A DNA stretch of 64,000 bases from Lasiosphaeria ovina (taxonomy: Eukaryota; Ascomycota; Sordariomycetes; Sordariales; Lasiosphaeriaceae), in NCBI GenBank assembly GCA_033439765.1, contig JAULSN010000002.1:6386001-6450000 (forward strand), read 5' to 3'. Positions 17,621 through 27,076 of this stretch are shown here, piece by piece. The translations under genes were made by a program, and so were the position numbers. How positions within the stretch are numbered: the stretch's first letter is position 1; the number at the start of each line of letters is the position of its first letter. The notes under the pieces were generated by a model, which saw only the letters and a program-made list of their open reading frames with translations, was not told where the DNA came from and did not search any database.

Positions 17621-19858
17621 TGCAGTCGAGTCGGGGGGAGGGGAGGGCAAAGACCGGTGTGGGTGAGGAAGGGAGCTCGAACATGGAGTCCAGAGCGAGC
17701 CAGCCCGGGCTATATGTGTATTCTGCAATCACTGTAGTTTGTGTCACCCGGCGGATCCGGGTCTGGAATCCGCCCTACCTGATCCAGCAGGTCGGGCCTA
17801 ATTACTCGAGGGTCGAGACCCAGGGGGCTGGCGCTGCAACCCTGTGGGCAACAATGTTTAGATTCGACTGCTCGGCAAAGTCCCCCCCGCGCTGTCGCTT
17901 GGGAATTTGCTTACCGGGACACTGATAGCACCCCGGCGCGGCGAGGAAATATTAGCCGGATTGCGTGCGAGAGATTGACATTGACATTGCTCGGACTAGT
18001 TCTAGACTCAACAATCCAAACCCCCCCGCAGCAATATCAGACTACCACTTCAGGCAGCGGGTAATATATATGCAGGTACGGGCGAGGCACGGCTATGGCA
18101 CCCTCCCGGGCCCGCCCATTGGCACAACCAAACCCACAAGCTGATGGACAGGAGCGCCATGCTACGGGGCAAACCAAGGCCTCGACAGCCTCGCTCCACT
18201 CGCGCGCTCCCCCACGGTGCTCCATCGCCTCTAGCCTGGCCGGACCGTTGCATTGCCCAGCCGCTGCCAACGGCTCCAGCGGTCCGCCCACTGCCTTCCC
18301 CGCACGCTACTCTCGGGTCAACGGCGTTGCGGCAAGCCTGGCGGCATGACTTGACTGACCTCTGCCCGCACGGTGCCTGAAAATAAACACACTGGCGGCC
18401 AGCCAACGCACCCAACCGGGTTCGTGGGAATAGGGGGCCACGCAAATCAAGGACGGGTGCAACAGTGTTGGCTGACTGCACTGCAGTGTGCTTGCTTGTC
18501 TGGGTGCCTACTACCACCTACCTAATATGGACATGTGCCTACGTAATTGTCTGCCCAGCCTGTATTCCGTATACGGTGGGATTTCCCAGACTCGCCACAC
18601 GGCCCTCTGAAGCGCTGCACATCTCAATGTTCTGATGTTGGTTGCATCTCACTTTTGACTGTCCTTCTTTCTTGACGGTTTGCCCTTTGCCGCGAACATG
18701 GCACGACGCCACATTTGACCATGTCCAAGCTCGACTCGAACCCGGCCTCCATGCCTATTTGGTGACAGACTCGGGAATCCGGAGCGACCATGCTTCAAGT
18801 CGACTAGGCCTTCTTTTCTTTTCTTCCTGCCAGCATTAAACCTGTTTCAATCTGCCAAAGAGAGACGACGACGACGACTGGGCGAGCTCCGGTGGTGTCT
18901 GCATCAGAGAGCGTGAATAGGCCTAAACAAACAAACGCGGAGCGAGCAATAAGAGAGCAAGGTCTTTCGATTTATTGAACACTCCCCTGGAAGTCTCCAA
19001 AGCCAGCTCGGTGCGGGAGATTGCTGGTAAACTCTCTGCCCCAGAGACCAAGGGCCCTTCCTGTGCCCTTTTGCCTCCTATTTTGCTTCCGGCGGCCCAA
19101 AACATGACAAATAACATGACAAACAACATGAATGGACGAAGAAGCGATTGAAACAAAGAAAGACTGATTGTTGACATTAGGGTCGGCCAGACTTGATTAG
19201 GGCTGTGAGCTGAGCGAGTGAAGTGAGGTCCGGGATCGGGATCGGATTAAGAATGCGCACGGAATCAAGAAAAAACACAAAACTCTTTAGTCATGCCAGA
19301 AAATATTGCATTAAATCAGCAGTGCTGCCGTGCAAGCGAACGGAATTAGAGAGCATCGCATCGAAACGCGCCGGATCCTTGTGTCGGCGAACCTTGTCTT
19401 CCCGCGTGCACCACAGAGGCTGCTTTTCACTGGCCCGCCTAAAGAAACCCGAACCCTTCCCAGCCGGCGCTGAATACTGTGGTAAGTTTTACGCAGCCAA
19501 GTCGGTGATTGAGTCGGTGACTGAGTCGCCCGATCAAGGGCAGCCAATCACAGCCAACGCCGGCATGCCAACGCCGTGGGGCTCCGTGGACTGCCACGGC
19601 ACTCCGTGGCCCATTCAACCGCCTCTTCTCGCTAAAACCAAACCTGCAGCCTCCCTCTTTGCGCCTTCAATTCGCCCACCCAGGCCGATCAAGCAAATCA
19701 GAAGGCGCTAAAGTAGCCTAGCATGGCTAGCTCAGATTTGGTTAATTGCACACACCTCGTGCCGGAGAGTAAATTGCATTTCAAAGCCATCGATTTGTCA
19801 GTCTTTGGAACCACCAAAGCCCAAGATGCGGCGAGGAATTCGATACACTTAATTCTCG

Positions 19859-19866
19859 TATATATA
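19859..19866 (+). promoter_or_regulatory. TATA box of the SDR gene at 20 kb
   Basis: TATATATA lies about 180 bases before the ATG and is followed by a CA-rich leader without upstream ATGs in good context. Confidence 0.5.
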
Positions 19867-20047
19867 GACAGTCTCTTTGCTCTGTGAGGGGTAGTTTTCT
19901 TTCCTTGCAGTATAGACTATCATCACCACCACGCTCCACCCCTACCTTGACAGCCAACAACCAACAGCAACAACCAAAAACACCAAGACTATTTAACTAC
20001 ACACCGTCTTCTCCTATTCACAGAACCGTGACTACCACTCCTGCACA

Positions 20048-21040
20048 ATGGCTTCGACACCCACAGTCATTCTCATCACAGGTGCCAACCGCGGTATGCC
20101 ACCCCCCCCCCCCCCCCCCCCCCCCGACCACGCCATGCCCCTTCCCGAATCCCACACACCAATACCAAGCTCTAACCCCCACAGGCCTCGGCCGCGGACT
20201 GGCCGAAACCTACTTGGCACGTCCCAACGTGACCCTCGTAGCCGGCGTGCGTGACCCATCATCCGCGAGCGCGCTCAGCCTGTCCTCAGCACCAGCCGGC
20301 GCCGGGAGCAAAGTCGTGCTGGTCAAGATCGACAGCCAGTCGGACACGGACGCAGCCGCCGCCGTAGCCACCCTCAAAGCCCAAGGCATCACGCACATCG
20401 ACGTGGCCATCGCCAACGCGGGTGTCGCCAACATCTTCGGCCAGGTCCACGAGATCGCGCCCGCCGACCAGCGCCGCTTCGTCGAGATCAACACCCTCGG
20501 CCCGCTTAAGCTGTACGCCGCCGTGCGCCCGCTGCTGCTGGCTGCCGCTGCTGCTGGCAGAGGTACCCCGAAGTTTGTCGGCGTGAGCACCATGGCGGCG
20601 ACCACGGGCGAGGTCGAGATCACCGTCCCCTTCCGCAACGGCGCGTACGGTGCCAGCAAGGCGATGCTCAACCACCTGCTGCGCCGCGCGCACTTTGAGT
20701 CGGAGGGAATTGCGGTTTTTGCTGTTGACCCGGGGTGAGTTGTTCTCCGCATTGAATAGAATAGTCAAAATGGTGTGAGACTGACAGGGCCAGATTCTTC
20801 GACTCGGACATGGGCAAGGAAGGCGCCAGCATACTCGGCTACGACGGGCCGCTAACCTCGCTCGAGAGCGTGGTTGCGGGGACCGTGCAAGAGGTGTGTG
20901 AAACATTTCGTTCTTTGTGGTTGGTATTAATGACTAGCTAACACTCTGCCTCGCGAATCCAGATCGACAACACCACCCGCGAGAGCGCGGGGTCGAAGGA
21001 CGGTTACATTGGTTGGGAGGGCAAGCGGCTGGCGTACTAA
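20048..21040 (+). CDS. Short-chain dehydrogenase/reductase (4 exons, 259 aa)
   Basis: Exons are 20048-20093, 20185-20734, 20788-20893 and 20963-21040. Intron phases 1, 2 and 0 fit exactly. The Rossmann cofactor motif TGANRGLG (residues 11-18) is split by intron 1. The NAG motif lies in VAIANAGVAN. The catalytic Ser is about Ser150 (GVSTMAATTG) and the YxxxK is Tyr170/Lys174 (AYGASKAMLN). The sequence fits the classical NADP(H)-dependent SDR group often annotated as norsolorinic-acid-ketoreductase-like in fungi, although no polyketide cluster lies nearby. It is cytosolic, with no signal peptide. Intron 1 carries a 24-base C tract close to its 5' splice site. The substrate is unknown. Confidence 0.9.
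20102..20125. repeat. C24 homopolymer within SDR intron 1
   Basis: Twenty-four consecutive C begin eight bases after the 5' splice site (GTATGC) of a 91-nt intron. On the other strand this is G24, able to form a G-quadruplex. The count may be affected by sequencing. Confidence 0.9.
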
Positions 21041-21277
21041 GCGTACTTTAAGGGGATTGCCCGCCAAGTGGCTTTGACTAATTGAGTGGACGAGAGAAAT
21101 ATTTCACCCTGAAATAGGGGAAAGGGGTCTTTTTTCCTATGTTAGGCTTAGAGCAAACAGCGGGATATCAACAAATACAAGGAATTTATTGCTTCGCTTT
21201 AATTGGGGCCCTTAAAATGTTTGTTGTATCTGTGTAGGAATTGCACGCTACCTAGCAACGGAAGTCAGGAAAGGGAA

Positions 21278-21312
21278 CTGAACGGCCCTCCGGGGGCGCC
21301 TACGCTCGAAAG
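21278..21312 (-). repeat. Dispersed GC-rich element, copy 3 (short form)
   Basis: On the minus strand it reads CTTTCGAGCGTAG, then GCGCCCCCGGAGGGCCG, then TTCAG. These three blocks also occur, with insertions between them, in the copy at 23520-23610; the first and last blocks occur in the copy at 63555-63624. This is the shortest of the three. Confidence 0.6.
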
Positions 21313-21333
21313 TTGACAACAGTAATGCCTGAT

Positions 21334-21352
21334 CCCCCCCCCCCCCCCCCCC
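21334..21352. repeat. C19 homopolymer downstream of the SDR gene
   Basis: Nineteen C between the convergent 3' ends of the SDR and the HELVH gene, 22 bases from the dispersed element. This is the second long C tract within 1.3 kb. Confidence 0.9.
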
Positions 21353-21406
21353 TCTTCCTTTCCATCTCACCAAAACACGCCGACCACATCCCAGCCACCC
21401 ATGCCA

Positions 21407-22570
21407 TCAGCAGATAAACCCGTCCTTGAGCGCCTTGGCCCACGTCGTGTGCGCGAGCCTGCACTTAAAGTTATCCTCGCGGATGGCCTCGGTGCAGACC
21501 GCCGGGCCGCTCTCCGCCCTCCGCATCTCCACGCCACTATTAACACACGGCCGGATAGTACACCTCGCCAGATTGCGCGCCTTGGACTCGTCGGCCGTCA
21601 ACACGCGAAAGCAGCTAGCCGCATTCAGGAGCACCACGCCGCGCTCGAACTGCAGCTCGAGCATGCCCGCAGGGCCACCGCCAACCACCGGCACAGGCGC
21701 GCCGTTCGACGGGTACCCGAGCGCGGCGATAGCTGGCTGCGAGCGCCACAGCTGGTAATACCGAATTCCCTGAGGCGTGAGCAGGCCGCCGAGACGGCCC
21801 TCGACGGCATCCGCCTCGCGCTCCATGTCGTTGCCGGCGTACTTGAAGCCGGCCGCGCACCAGCCGTACAGATACCGCTCGCCGAACTCGTGCAGGCGCC
21901 AGCCGCGGTCGCGGTACTGGCGGCAGTGCACCAGCTCGTGCAGCAGCAGGCTGACGGTGGAGAAGAAGTCGTTGCTCGTGGGCGTGGCGGAGGCTTCGTA
22001 GCTGTCCACGTACACGTCGCGGCCCATGGTGACGCCGTGCGCGGAGAAGCCAGGCGCGAAGTTGGCGCGGTAGTGGATGCGGATGCCGTCGAGCACGAGG
22101 TCGCCGACGAAGGGATACAGAAAAAAGTTCTGGTCGGCGTTGGTGGTGGCCGGCGGCCCCGGGTTCAGCGCGGCGAAGATGTCGGCCGACGTGTCGTAGA
22201 AGGGCACGAGGGTCTTGGCGACGACGGCGCACACGGCCGGCTGGAAGAGTTTGGCGATCTCGGACACGACGTCCGAGAAGGCCTCGCCAATGTCCTCGAC
22301 GGTCGGCCGCAGGTCCTCGTCGATGTCCTTGAGCGCGTCGCTGACGGCCCCCGCCACGTCCTTGCCTGCCTTTTCGGCTTGGTCGACGATGTGCGTGAGC
22401 TTCTTGCTGATGCCCTTCGCCCAGCTGCGCCGCTTTGCGAGAAGGTGCGCGCTCGTGTCTGCGCGGGAGTGAAGCGAAATGCTAGTGTCACCGGCCTGCG
22501 TCTGCGGTGCTGCCGCGACGAGGTGCAGGCAAGCCGCGGCCGCGACCAGGGACCGAAGAAAGGATTTCAT
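21407..22570 (-). CDS. Secreted HExxH zinc-metallopeptidase-like protein (387 aa)
   Basis: An intronless ORF. The signal peptide is residues 1-20 (MKSFLRSLVAAAACLHLVAA). Residues 45-125 form an amphipathic helical segment. The core has LLLHELVHCRQY (HELVH at 211-215), then ERYLYGWCAAGF, then NDMEREAD (248-254), in which a Glu or Asp could be the third zinc ligand. The pattern HELxHxxQ and the downstream E-x-x-A resemble DUF4157-type or gluzincin-like peptidases, better known in bacterial effector polymorphs. The last 70 residues carry several Cys (SCFRV, RCTIRPCV, CTEA, CRLA) and the chain ends in Cys, so disulfides in an extracellular C-terminal domain are likely. Proteolysis is inferred, not proven. 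A TATA box lies 120 bases upstream. Confidence 0.75.
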   Translation of the reverse strand: MKSFLRSLVAAAACLHLVAAAPQTQAGDTSISLHSRADTSAHLLAKRRSWAKGISKKLTHIVDQAEKAGKDVAGAVSDALKDIDEDLRPTVEDIGEAFSDVVSEIAKLFQPAVCAVVAKTLVPFYDTSADIFAALNPGPPATTNADQNFFLYPFVGDLVLDGIRIHYRANFAPGFSAHGVTMGRDVYVDSYEASATPTSNDFFSTVSLLLHELVHCRQYRDRGWRLHEFGERYLYGWCAAGFKYAGNDMEREADAVEGRLGGLLTPQGIRYYQLWRSQPAIAALGYPSNGAPVPVVGGGPAGMLELQFERGVVLLNAASCFRVLTADESKARNLARCTIRPCVNSGVEMRRAESGPAVCTEAIREDNFKCRLAHTTWAKALKDGFIC

Positions 22571-22689
22571 GGCGTCTGATTAGCGAGTACGAGAAACTGT
22601 CAAAGAAGTTGAGATGTCTGGAGCCAGTCAGGTCATGGACCTGGACCAGTAGCATGATAAACAGAGTCCCCAGGGAGAGGCGGGTCCAG

Positions 22690-22696
22690 TTTTATA
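22690..22696 (-). promoter_or_regulatory. TATA box of the HELVH gene
   Basis: TATAAAA on the minus strand, 120 bases upstream of the ATG at 22570. Confidence 0.5.
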
Positions 22697-23313
22697 CGAC
22701 CCAACTGCCCATCAATACCAGCTCTCCGACTGCCATACTCCGCATCACGTCCGAGACTGCTGCCTCGAACCCGCACGCACCGCCCGCCTCGCCCTTCGAG
22801 AACCTGAAGCAAACAACTTCCAATCAAACCCCCGTAACGACTTGCAGAGGTGACGACGAGGCCTCGCAGCACAGAATCCCTACGCAGCCCTACCGGCCAG
22901 GCCAATAGCGACAAGAGACAAAGCCAAGCGGTGCCGAGCCGACCGCGCCCCGCTGTGCGATTCCGCAAGGTACGGGCAGCTGACGGCTGCCAAGGGCTTG
23001 GGAGCAACTGGCGCTGTGAGGCTGGATGCTCGACAGCGAGGGCCGCCGGCTGATTGGCTGCCGTGTCAGTGCTGTCGACCGTTGCCAAGCGAGCCACTGC
23101 GCTGCACGATTGGCCCGGTGCGAGGCGGCCTTAGTTTTTGTCTAGACCAAGAAGAATTTCTGGGAGTCAGTTGCAGGCGTGAATCAATTGTGCGAGGGTT
23201 TAGTTCTTTGCATGGAAGGTAACCATGCTTGGTTGGTGGAGAAGTTGGGACAAGCACCCGACCCGGTCCCGCGACCAAAAAACACGGGCGGCTCCTGCCA
23301 AAATGATGAAAGG

Positions 23314-23328
23314 AAAAAAAGACAAAAA
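23314..23328 (-). terminator. Pol III terminator of tRNA-Asp copy 1
   Basis: On the minus strand a T5 run begins six bases after the tRNA 3' end, followed by a T7 run as backup. Confidence 0.75.
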
Positions 23329-23333
23329 GATAA

Positions 23334-23425
23334 CTCTCCCGCCGGGAATTGAACCCGGGTCCCGAGCGGCGCCGGTTCCGGAGAACGGTGACAAGCTCAT
23401 ATACTGACCACTATACTACGGAAGA
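23334..23425 (-). tRNA. tRNA-Asp(GTC) with a 20-nt intron
   Basis: Acceptor TCTTCCG/CGGGAGA, D-arm, anticodon stem TGAGC/GCTCG, anticodon GTC, T-arm CCGGG-TTCAATT-CCCGG. The intron lies after A37. It is GC-rich and can pair within itself (CCGGTTCCGG in plus-strand orientation). The mature length is 72 nt. Exon bases match the second tRNA-Asp at 29996-30083, while the introns share no similarity. Confidence 0.93.
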
Positions 23426-23519
23426 TTTGGGTAAGGTCAATGGAAACGGGGACTGGTGGGTCGGATAAAACCTAATTAGAATGAGAAAATCGGGATGAAG
23501 AGTCTGAAGAAAGAACGAG

Positions 23520-23610
23520 TTTCGAGCGTAGCGAGCAGCCCGCCGCAGGCGCCCCCGGAGGGCCGCCAGAGGCAAAAAGGAAAGAAAGAAAGAGAAAGGG
23601 CCGTTCAGCT
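23520..23610 (+). repeat. Dispersed GC-rich element, copy 1
   Basis: Starts TTTCGAGCGTAGCGAGC, continues through a GC-rich palindromic middle and GGCCGCCAGAGGCAAAAAGG, then an A/G-rich spacer, and ends GGGCCGTTCAGCT. The copy at 63555-63624 has the same blocks in the same order (GGAGGC for AGAGGC, shorter spacer). The copy begins about 95 bp upstream of the tRNA-Asp 5' end. No ORF is shared between copies, so it looks like a small non-coding mobile or insertion-type repeat. Confidence 0.65.
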
Positions 23611-24281
23611 GACCCCATCCTAACTAGTTAGGTTACGTGTTTTATTGCTTTGACATGGAATGGATTTTAGTTGGTTTATTTCTGTAAGACTGCCCGGATC
23701 ACTACAGTACAGAATGTAAGGGGACGACGCAACCGAGTGTCGATGTAACCACGCCAGAACAAAGCACTTGCAAACAACCACACAGGCTGCGTGTGACTGA
23801 AGACGGTTGTTCAAGTGCGGCTTGACAGGAGCATGTATTTCCTGAATAGATGGTCGCATTGCCTGGAAAGAACCCGAGTCAGTGTCTGTCGTCTCTCCGC
23901 AACTCCCTGATGTCGTTTGATGGCTGATCCCGCAGCCATAGTTAGCAGCTGCTTAGTGAGAGCTTTGTGGGAAACTCACTGAAATTGCTATCAACAATTG
24001 AACTTGAGGCAGGGGGCCAGCGTTTCCAATGGTTCGGGTCTCCGAGCTTCGCTAGCATTGGAGAGAAACGCTGTTTGTCCTGCGTCATGTGGTACCGGAA
24101 CTGCCCTGCTGGGACGACAAACTCGACAGCGAATTGTGTCCGTTCTCGCATCGGTCCGAGGGTGCGCAACTGATGCAAGCACAAACTTTCATCGCCAAAT
24201 CCGTGCCGTGCCGTGCCGTGATTACCTATCCTCCTTCCCCAAGCCTTCCGCACAAGTCACCACAGACGGTATGCCCCATGT

Positions 24282-24319
24282 GCAGGGTCTGCAGGGTCTG
24301 CAGGGTCTGCAGGGTCTGC
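24282..24319. repeat. 9-bp tandem repeat GCAGGGTCT (4 copies)
   Basis: Four perfect copies of the 9-mer followed by GCAGCAGC, about 60 bp past the stop codon of the Zn2Cys6 gene, in its 3' UTR or just beyond. Confidence 0.85.
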
Positions 24320-24375
24320 AGCAGCAACGGCTACCGCAGATGTACGTGAACCAGCGGCGCGCATGGATGAGCTGG

Positions 24376-26298
24376 CTACGCGAGCCGCGACGGCATCCCC
24401 GCGCGCCTGCCGACCAGCCACGTCTCGACGCTATCGCGGCCGTACGTCATCTCGAGCACGGCGCGGGCGAACTCGTCGATCTGGTCGGGCGCGGCCTCGT
24501 CCATGATGCGCCAGGCGTCGCCGCGGCGGACCATGAGCAGCACGGGCGACGTCTTTCTATTCCCCCCACCAGCACCAGTAGCAGGCCTGCCCTCGACAGC
24601 AGCCAGCCAAGCAGCCGGCGACGGCGCGTCCCACAGGCCAGCCTTGGCGGAGAAGGGCGCGTCGACAATGTATCGCGGGCGGCCCGTCTTGAGCGCCTGG
24701 AACGCCGACTGCATCAGCTCGGCGGCCAGGTACACGCGCCGCACCGACTCGGCCAGCACCCACGCCGTGTGCGCCAGCGCCGGCGACCCGTTGCTGCCGC
24801 CCGCCACCGCTGCCGTGAACACCGTCTGCTGCCGGTTGGCAATGTTGCCGCAGCTGTTGCCGCACACGTCGCGCGTCATCATGACCGACGCGATGTGTGT
24901 TGGCGGCCCTGGCCCCGGCGCCGGCGCTGTGGCGGGGATGCTGGATACGGACGTGGGTACCGAGTCTGTCGGCGTGATGGAGCTGTTTGTGGTCGTGCTG
25001 CTGGTGCTGGTGCTGGCGCTGGTGCTGGCGCTGGTGCTGGCGCTGGTGCTGGCGCTGGTGCTGGTGCTGGCGCTGTCGCCGCGCTGGGTCTGCTGCGTGT
25101 CGGGCTCGTTCGCCCCGTCCCCGTCGTCGAGACAGAGGCTGTTGACAAAATACAAGCGGGCGGCAGCAACAGCGTCAAGACGGGTGCTCTCAACAAGCTG
25201 GCAGGCCCACTTGTGGAGCATCTCGACGTGCTGCTCGCCGAGGGCGCGCGAGCGGATGTCGCCGTCGAAGAGCAACACCAGCTGGTAGACGAACAGGGCC
25301 TGGGTGCGCGTCAGGTGGTCGCGCGTGTCCATGGCGATGCACGGCGCGCCGTGCGGGCAGAAGGGCACGCCGTTGGCCACGTCGTGCGGGCAAAAGTCGA
25401 TGCCGGCCTCCACCTGCGCCTGCTCGAGCTGCCGCTGCGCCTCCACCAGCTGCCGGGAACGGTCCTGCACGATGCGCAGCGCCACGCCCTTGGCGCTGCC
25501 GTGGGCCGCCGCGGCGTGGTAGGCGGCCAGGGCCGTCAGGGCGTCTTGGGTTACGGCGGGAATCTCGTGCGAGTAGAGGTGGCGGTGGATGAGGACGCTG
25601 TGGCCGTCGGCGGTCCAGGCCTGCATCCACGTCTGCAGCAGAGACACAAAGTGCGCCAGCGTGTCGTCGCTGGCGGCCGGCTTCTTGTCGGCGTCCGAGT
25701 GCAGGGGGTAGAGGCCGTACTGGCGCGGCCACGTGTCGGGACAGATGAACCAAAAGTCGTTTGTGATGCCGATGGGCGAGTCGACAGGGTCCGCCTCCCT
25801 GCCCGCATCGACATCGCTGCTCTGTCCGACGCTCCAGCTGGCATCCGGCGCCACCGGCTGCTGCAGTGAGGGTCTGCCGGATAGATAGATTAGCGGTGGC
25901 GTGGTGCAGGGCACGTCATCGTCGGAGCCGGCACTGCGGTGCCGATGTCGTGAACGTGCGCCCGCGTCTGCATCCGCATCTGCATCCGCATCTGCATCCG
26001 CATCTGCATCCGCCTCTCCGTCCTCTCCCGCACCCGCACCCGCACCCAGGCCCAACAAAGCTTGGTCAATCTGGACGAGGCCTGAGCGCCCAGACGTGCC
26101 TTGGAGCTGGTCCAGCAGATGGCGCAGCGGGTTTCGGAGCGGAGGGTAGTGGCAGGCGACGCCCGTCTCCAGGCAGCGGGCGCAAAAAGGGGCCGACTTG
26201 TCGCATTTTCGCTTCAGCTTGGTGCACCGCAGACACGCCTTGCGCTTCAAGCTACGCCTGCCTGCCGCGGGTGCTGTGAGTGTGTTAGGCGGGGCCAT
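24376..26298 (-). CDS. Zn2Cys6 fungal transcription factor (about 640 aa)
   Basis: From the preferred Met at 26298 the zinc cluster is at residues 22-49 with all six cysteines (Cys22, 25, 32, 39, 42, 49) in CLRCTKLKRKCDKSAPFC and following residues. A Lys/Arg-rich start (GRRSLKRK) assists DNA contact or nuclear import. Low-complexity inserts follow: an Asp-Ala alternating run near residues 90-105, and a Ser-Thr-Ala run in the second half. The middle resembles the helical fungal-specific regulatory domain (HEIPAVTQDALTALAAYHAA, YQLVLLFDGDIRSRALGEQH), and the C-terminal end reads as an AflR/MDR-type regulator. It probably acts in the nucleus as an activator or repressor. No pathway partner is evident nearby. 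The ORF is open to 26520, adding 74 poor residues; I rejected that start because its codon content resembles the leader. Confidence 0.88.
   Translation of the reverse strand: MAPPNTLTAPAAGRRSLKRKACLRCTKLKRKCDKSAPFCARCLETGVACHYPPLRNPLRHLLDQLQGTSGRSGLVQIDQALLGLGAGAGAGEDGEADADADADADADADADAGARSRHRHRSAGSDDDVPCTTPPLIYLSGRPSLQQPVAPDASWSVGQSSDVDAGREADPVDSPIGITNDFWFICPDTWPRQYGLYPLHSDADKKPAASDDTLAHFVSLLQTWMQAWTADGHSVLIHRHLYSHEIPAVTQDALTALAAYHAAAAHGSAKGVALRIVQDRSRQLVEAQRQLEQAQVEAGIDFCPHDVANGVPFCPHGAPCIAMDTRDHLTRTQALFVYQLVLLFDGDIRSRALGEQHVEMLHKWACQLVESTRLDAVAAARLYFVNSLCLDDGDGANEPDTQQTQRGDSASTSTSASTSASTSASTSASTSTSSTTTNSSITPTDSVPTSVSSIPATAPAPGPGPPTHIASVMMTRDVCGNSCGNIANRQQTVFTAAVAGGSNGSPALAHTAWVLAESVRRVYLAAELMQSAFQALKTGRPRYIVDAPFSAKAGLWDAPSPAAWLAAVEGRPATGAGGGNRKTSPVLLMVRRGDAWRIMDEAAPDQIDEFARAVLEMTYGRDSVETWLVGRRAGMPSRLA
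25001..25074 (-). repeat. Coding repeat for the Ser-Thr-Ala run of the Zn2Cys6 protein
   Basis: Tandem GGTGCT/GGCGCT hexamers on the plus strand encode alternating Ser/Ala and Thr-Ser on the minus strand. All units are multiples of 3 bp. Confidence 0.85.
25966..26013 (-). repeat. 12-bp coding repeat for the Asp-Ala run of the Zn2Cys6 protein
   Basis: Four near-perfect copies of a 12-mer (CTGCATCCGCAT) encode alternating Asp-Ala, giving an acidic spacer after the zinc cluster and linker. Confidence 0.85.
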
Positions 26299-27076
26299 GG
26301 CAGGTGTACTCCGTAACTGCGGATATGCCGTGCTGGCTGTGTGCTGGCCGGGCCTGGACGCATAGGTCAAGTAGGGGGAGGGCCATAGGGTTAGCCGTGG
26401 TGAGTGGAATGTTGATGACTGAGAACCGGCAGAGGCGGATATTCTCTCACGTAACCCGCCTTTTCTCCGCTGCAGTGCCCCCCGATTGGGCCTAGACATG
26501 CCAAAAGGGGCGCTTGGCACGCCGCCTCGCTCTCCCTCCGGCTCGCGGCAATCAGATCAGCCTAGGCCGAATACAGATGCACAACATGCGGAATTCGTGC
26601 GGGAAAGATGCGGAAAGCACGCGGAACACTAGTGGAAGGGTGTGCGGAAACGCGGAAAGGGTGCGGAAGCGGCACGACGGAGAATCGTCGGAGAAGCAGC
26701 GGCAACTGGCAATTAAATAGCTGGTTCCGACGAAATCCACACCGCACAGGCTGCAATTTGATCGACAGCTGCTGACATATTTGAGATTCCGACTTGTAGG
26801 ACTGTATTGGATTTCTAATCGTAACTTGTGACTCAATGCTCGTCCATTGGAGCCAACGACTTGCTAGGTTGCCACCAATGAACGGCCTCACAAGGTTCAC
26901 TTACACGCAAACGTTTCCTCATGATGGGAAATTAAACATTCTATATAAACACCGGCAGCCCCCTTAGACTCACTGCCAAATCAACATCTCAATACACACC
27001 AGCCACTGCCTCGACAATAACAACAACCCATACACACCAGTTCAGTCTTCAGTCTCAACAAGAACAAACCCTCACC
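26299..27076. other. Divergent promoter region between the Zn2Cys6 and SDR genes
   Basis: About 780 bp serve as a shared upstream region for a regulator (minus) and an oxidoreductase (plus). This layout is compatible with the regulator controlling its neighbour, but no inverted CGG pair obvious enough to call a binding site was found. Near 26590-26680, GTGCGGAAA-like 9-12-mers recur several times. Confidence 0.45.
26942..26949 (+). promoter_or_regulatory. TATA box of the SDR gene at 27 kb
   Basis: TATATAAA lies 128 bases before the ATG, followed by a CA-rich leader (CAACA and ACACACC motifs), typical of a strongly expressed fungal gene. Confidence 0.6.

Larger units (their letters stand above)
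17591..20047. other. Gene-free 2.5 kb between divergent genes
   Basis: Contains the (TGGC)7 leader and the promoter of the FAD oxidase (a TATATAG-like match on the minus strand near 17710-17716) at its left end, and the TATA box of the SDR gene at its right end. The centre has only short ORFs on both strands with no family resemblance, and no tRNA. An undetected noncoding RNA is possible. Confidence 0.45.
22571..24375. other. Intergenic region with tRNA-Asp and repeats
   Basis: 1.8 kb between the HELVH gene start and the 3' end of the Zn2Cys6 gene. It contains a tRNA-Asp, one copy of a dispersed GC-rich element and a short tandem repeat. No protein-coding feature is convincing. Confidence 0.55.

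Noticed and set aside
17593..17728. Upstream extension of the FAD oxidase ORF to 17728
   Set aside because: The extra residues translate the (TGGC)7 repeat and would bury the signal peptide.
21401..22579. 392-codon ORF on the plus strand
   Set aside because: Exact antisense of the secreted HELVH protein; composition is Arg/Ala/Val-rich as expected for a shadow frame.
23998..25869. 623-codon ORF on the plus strand
   Set aside because: Antisense of the Zn2Cys6 gene. Its Ala-Gly run is simply the complement of the Ser-Thr-Ala coding repeat.
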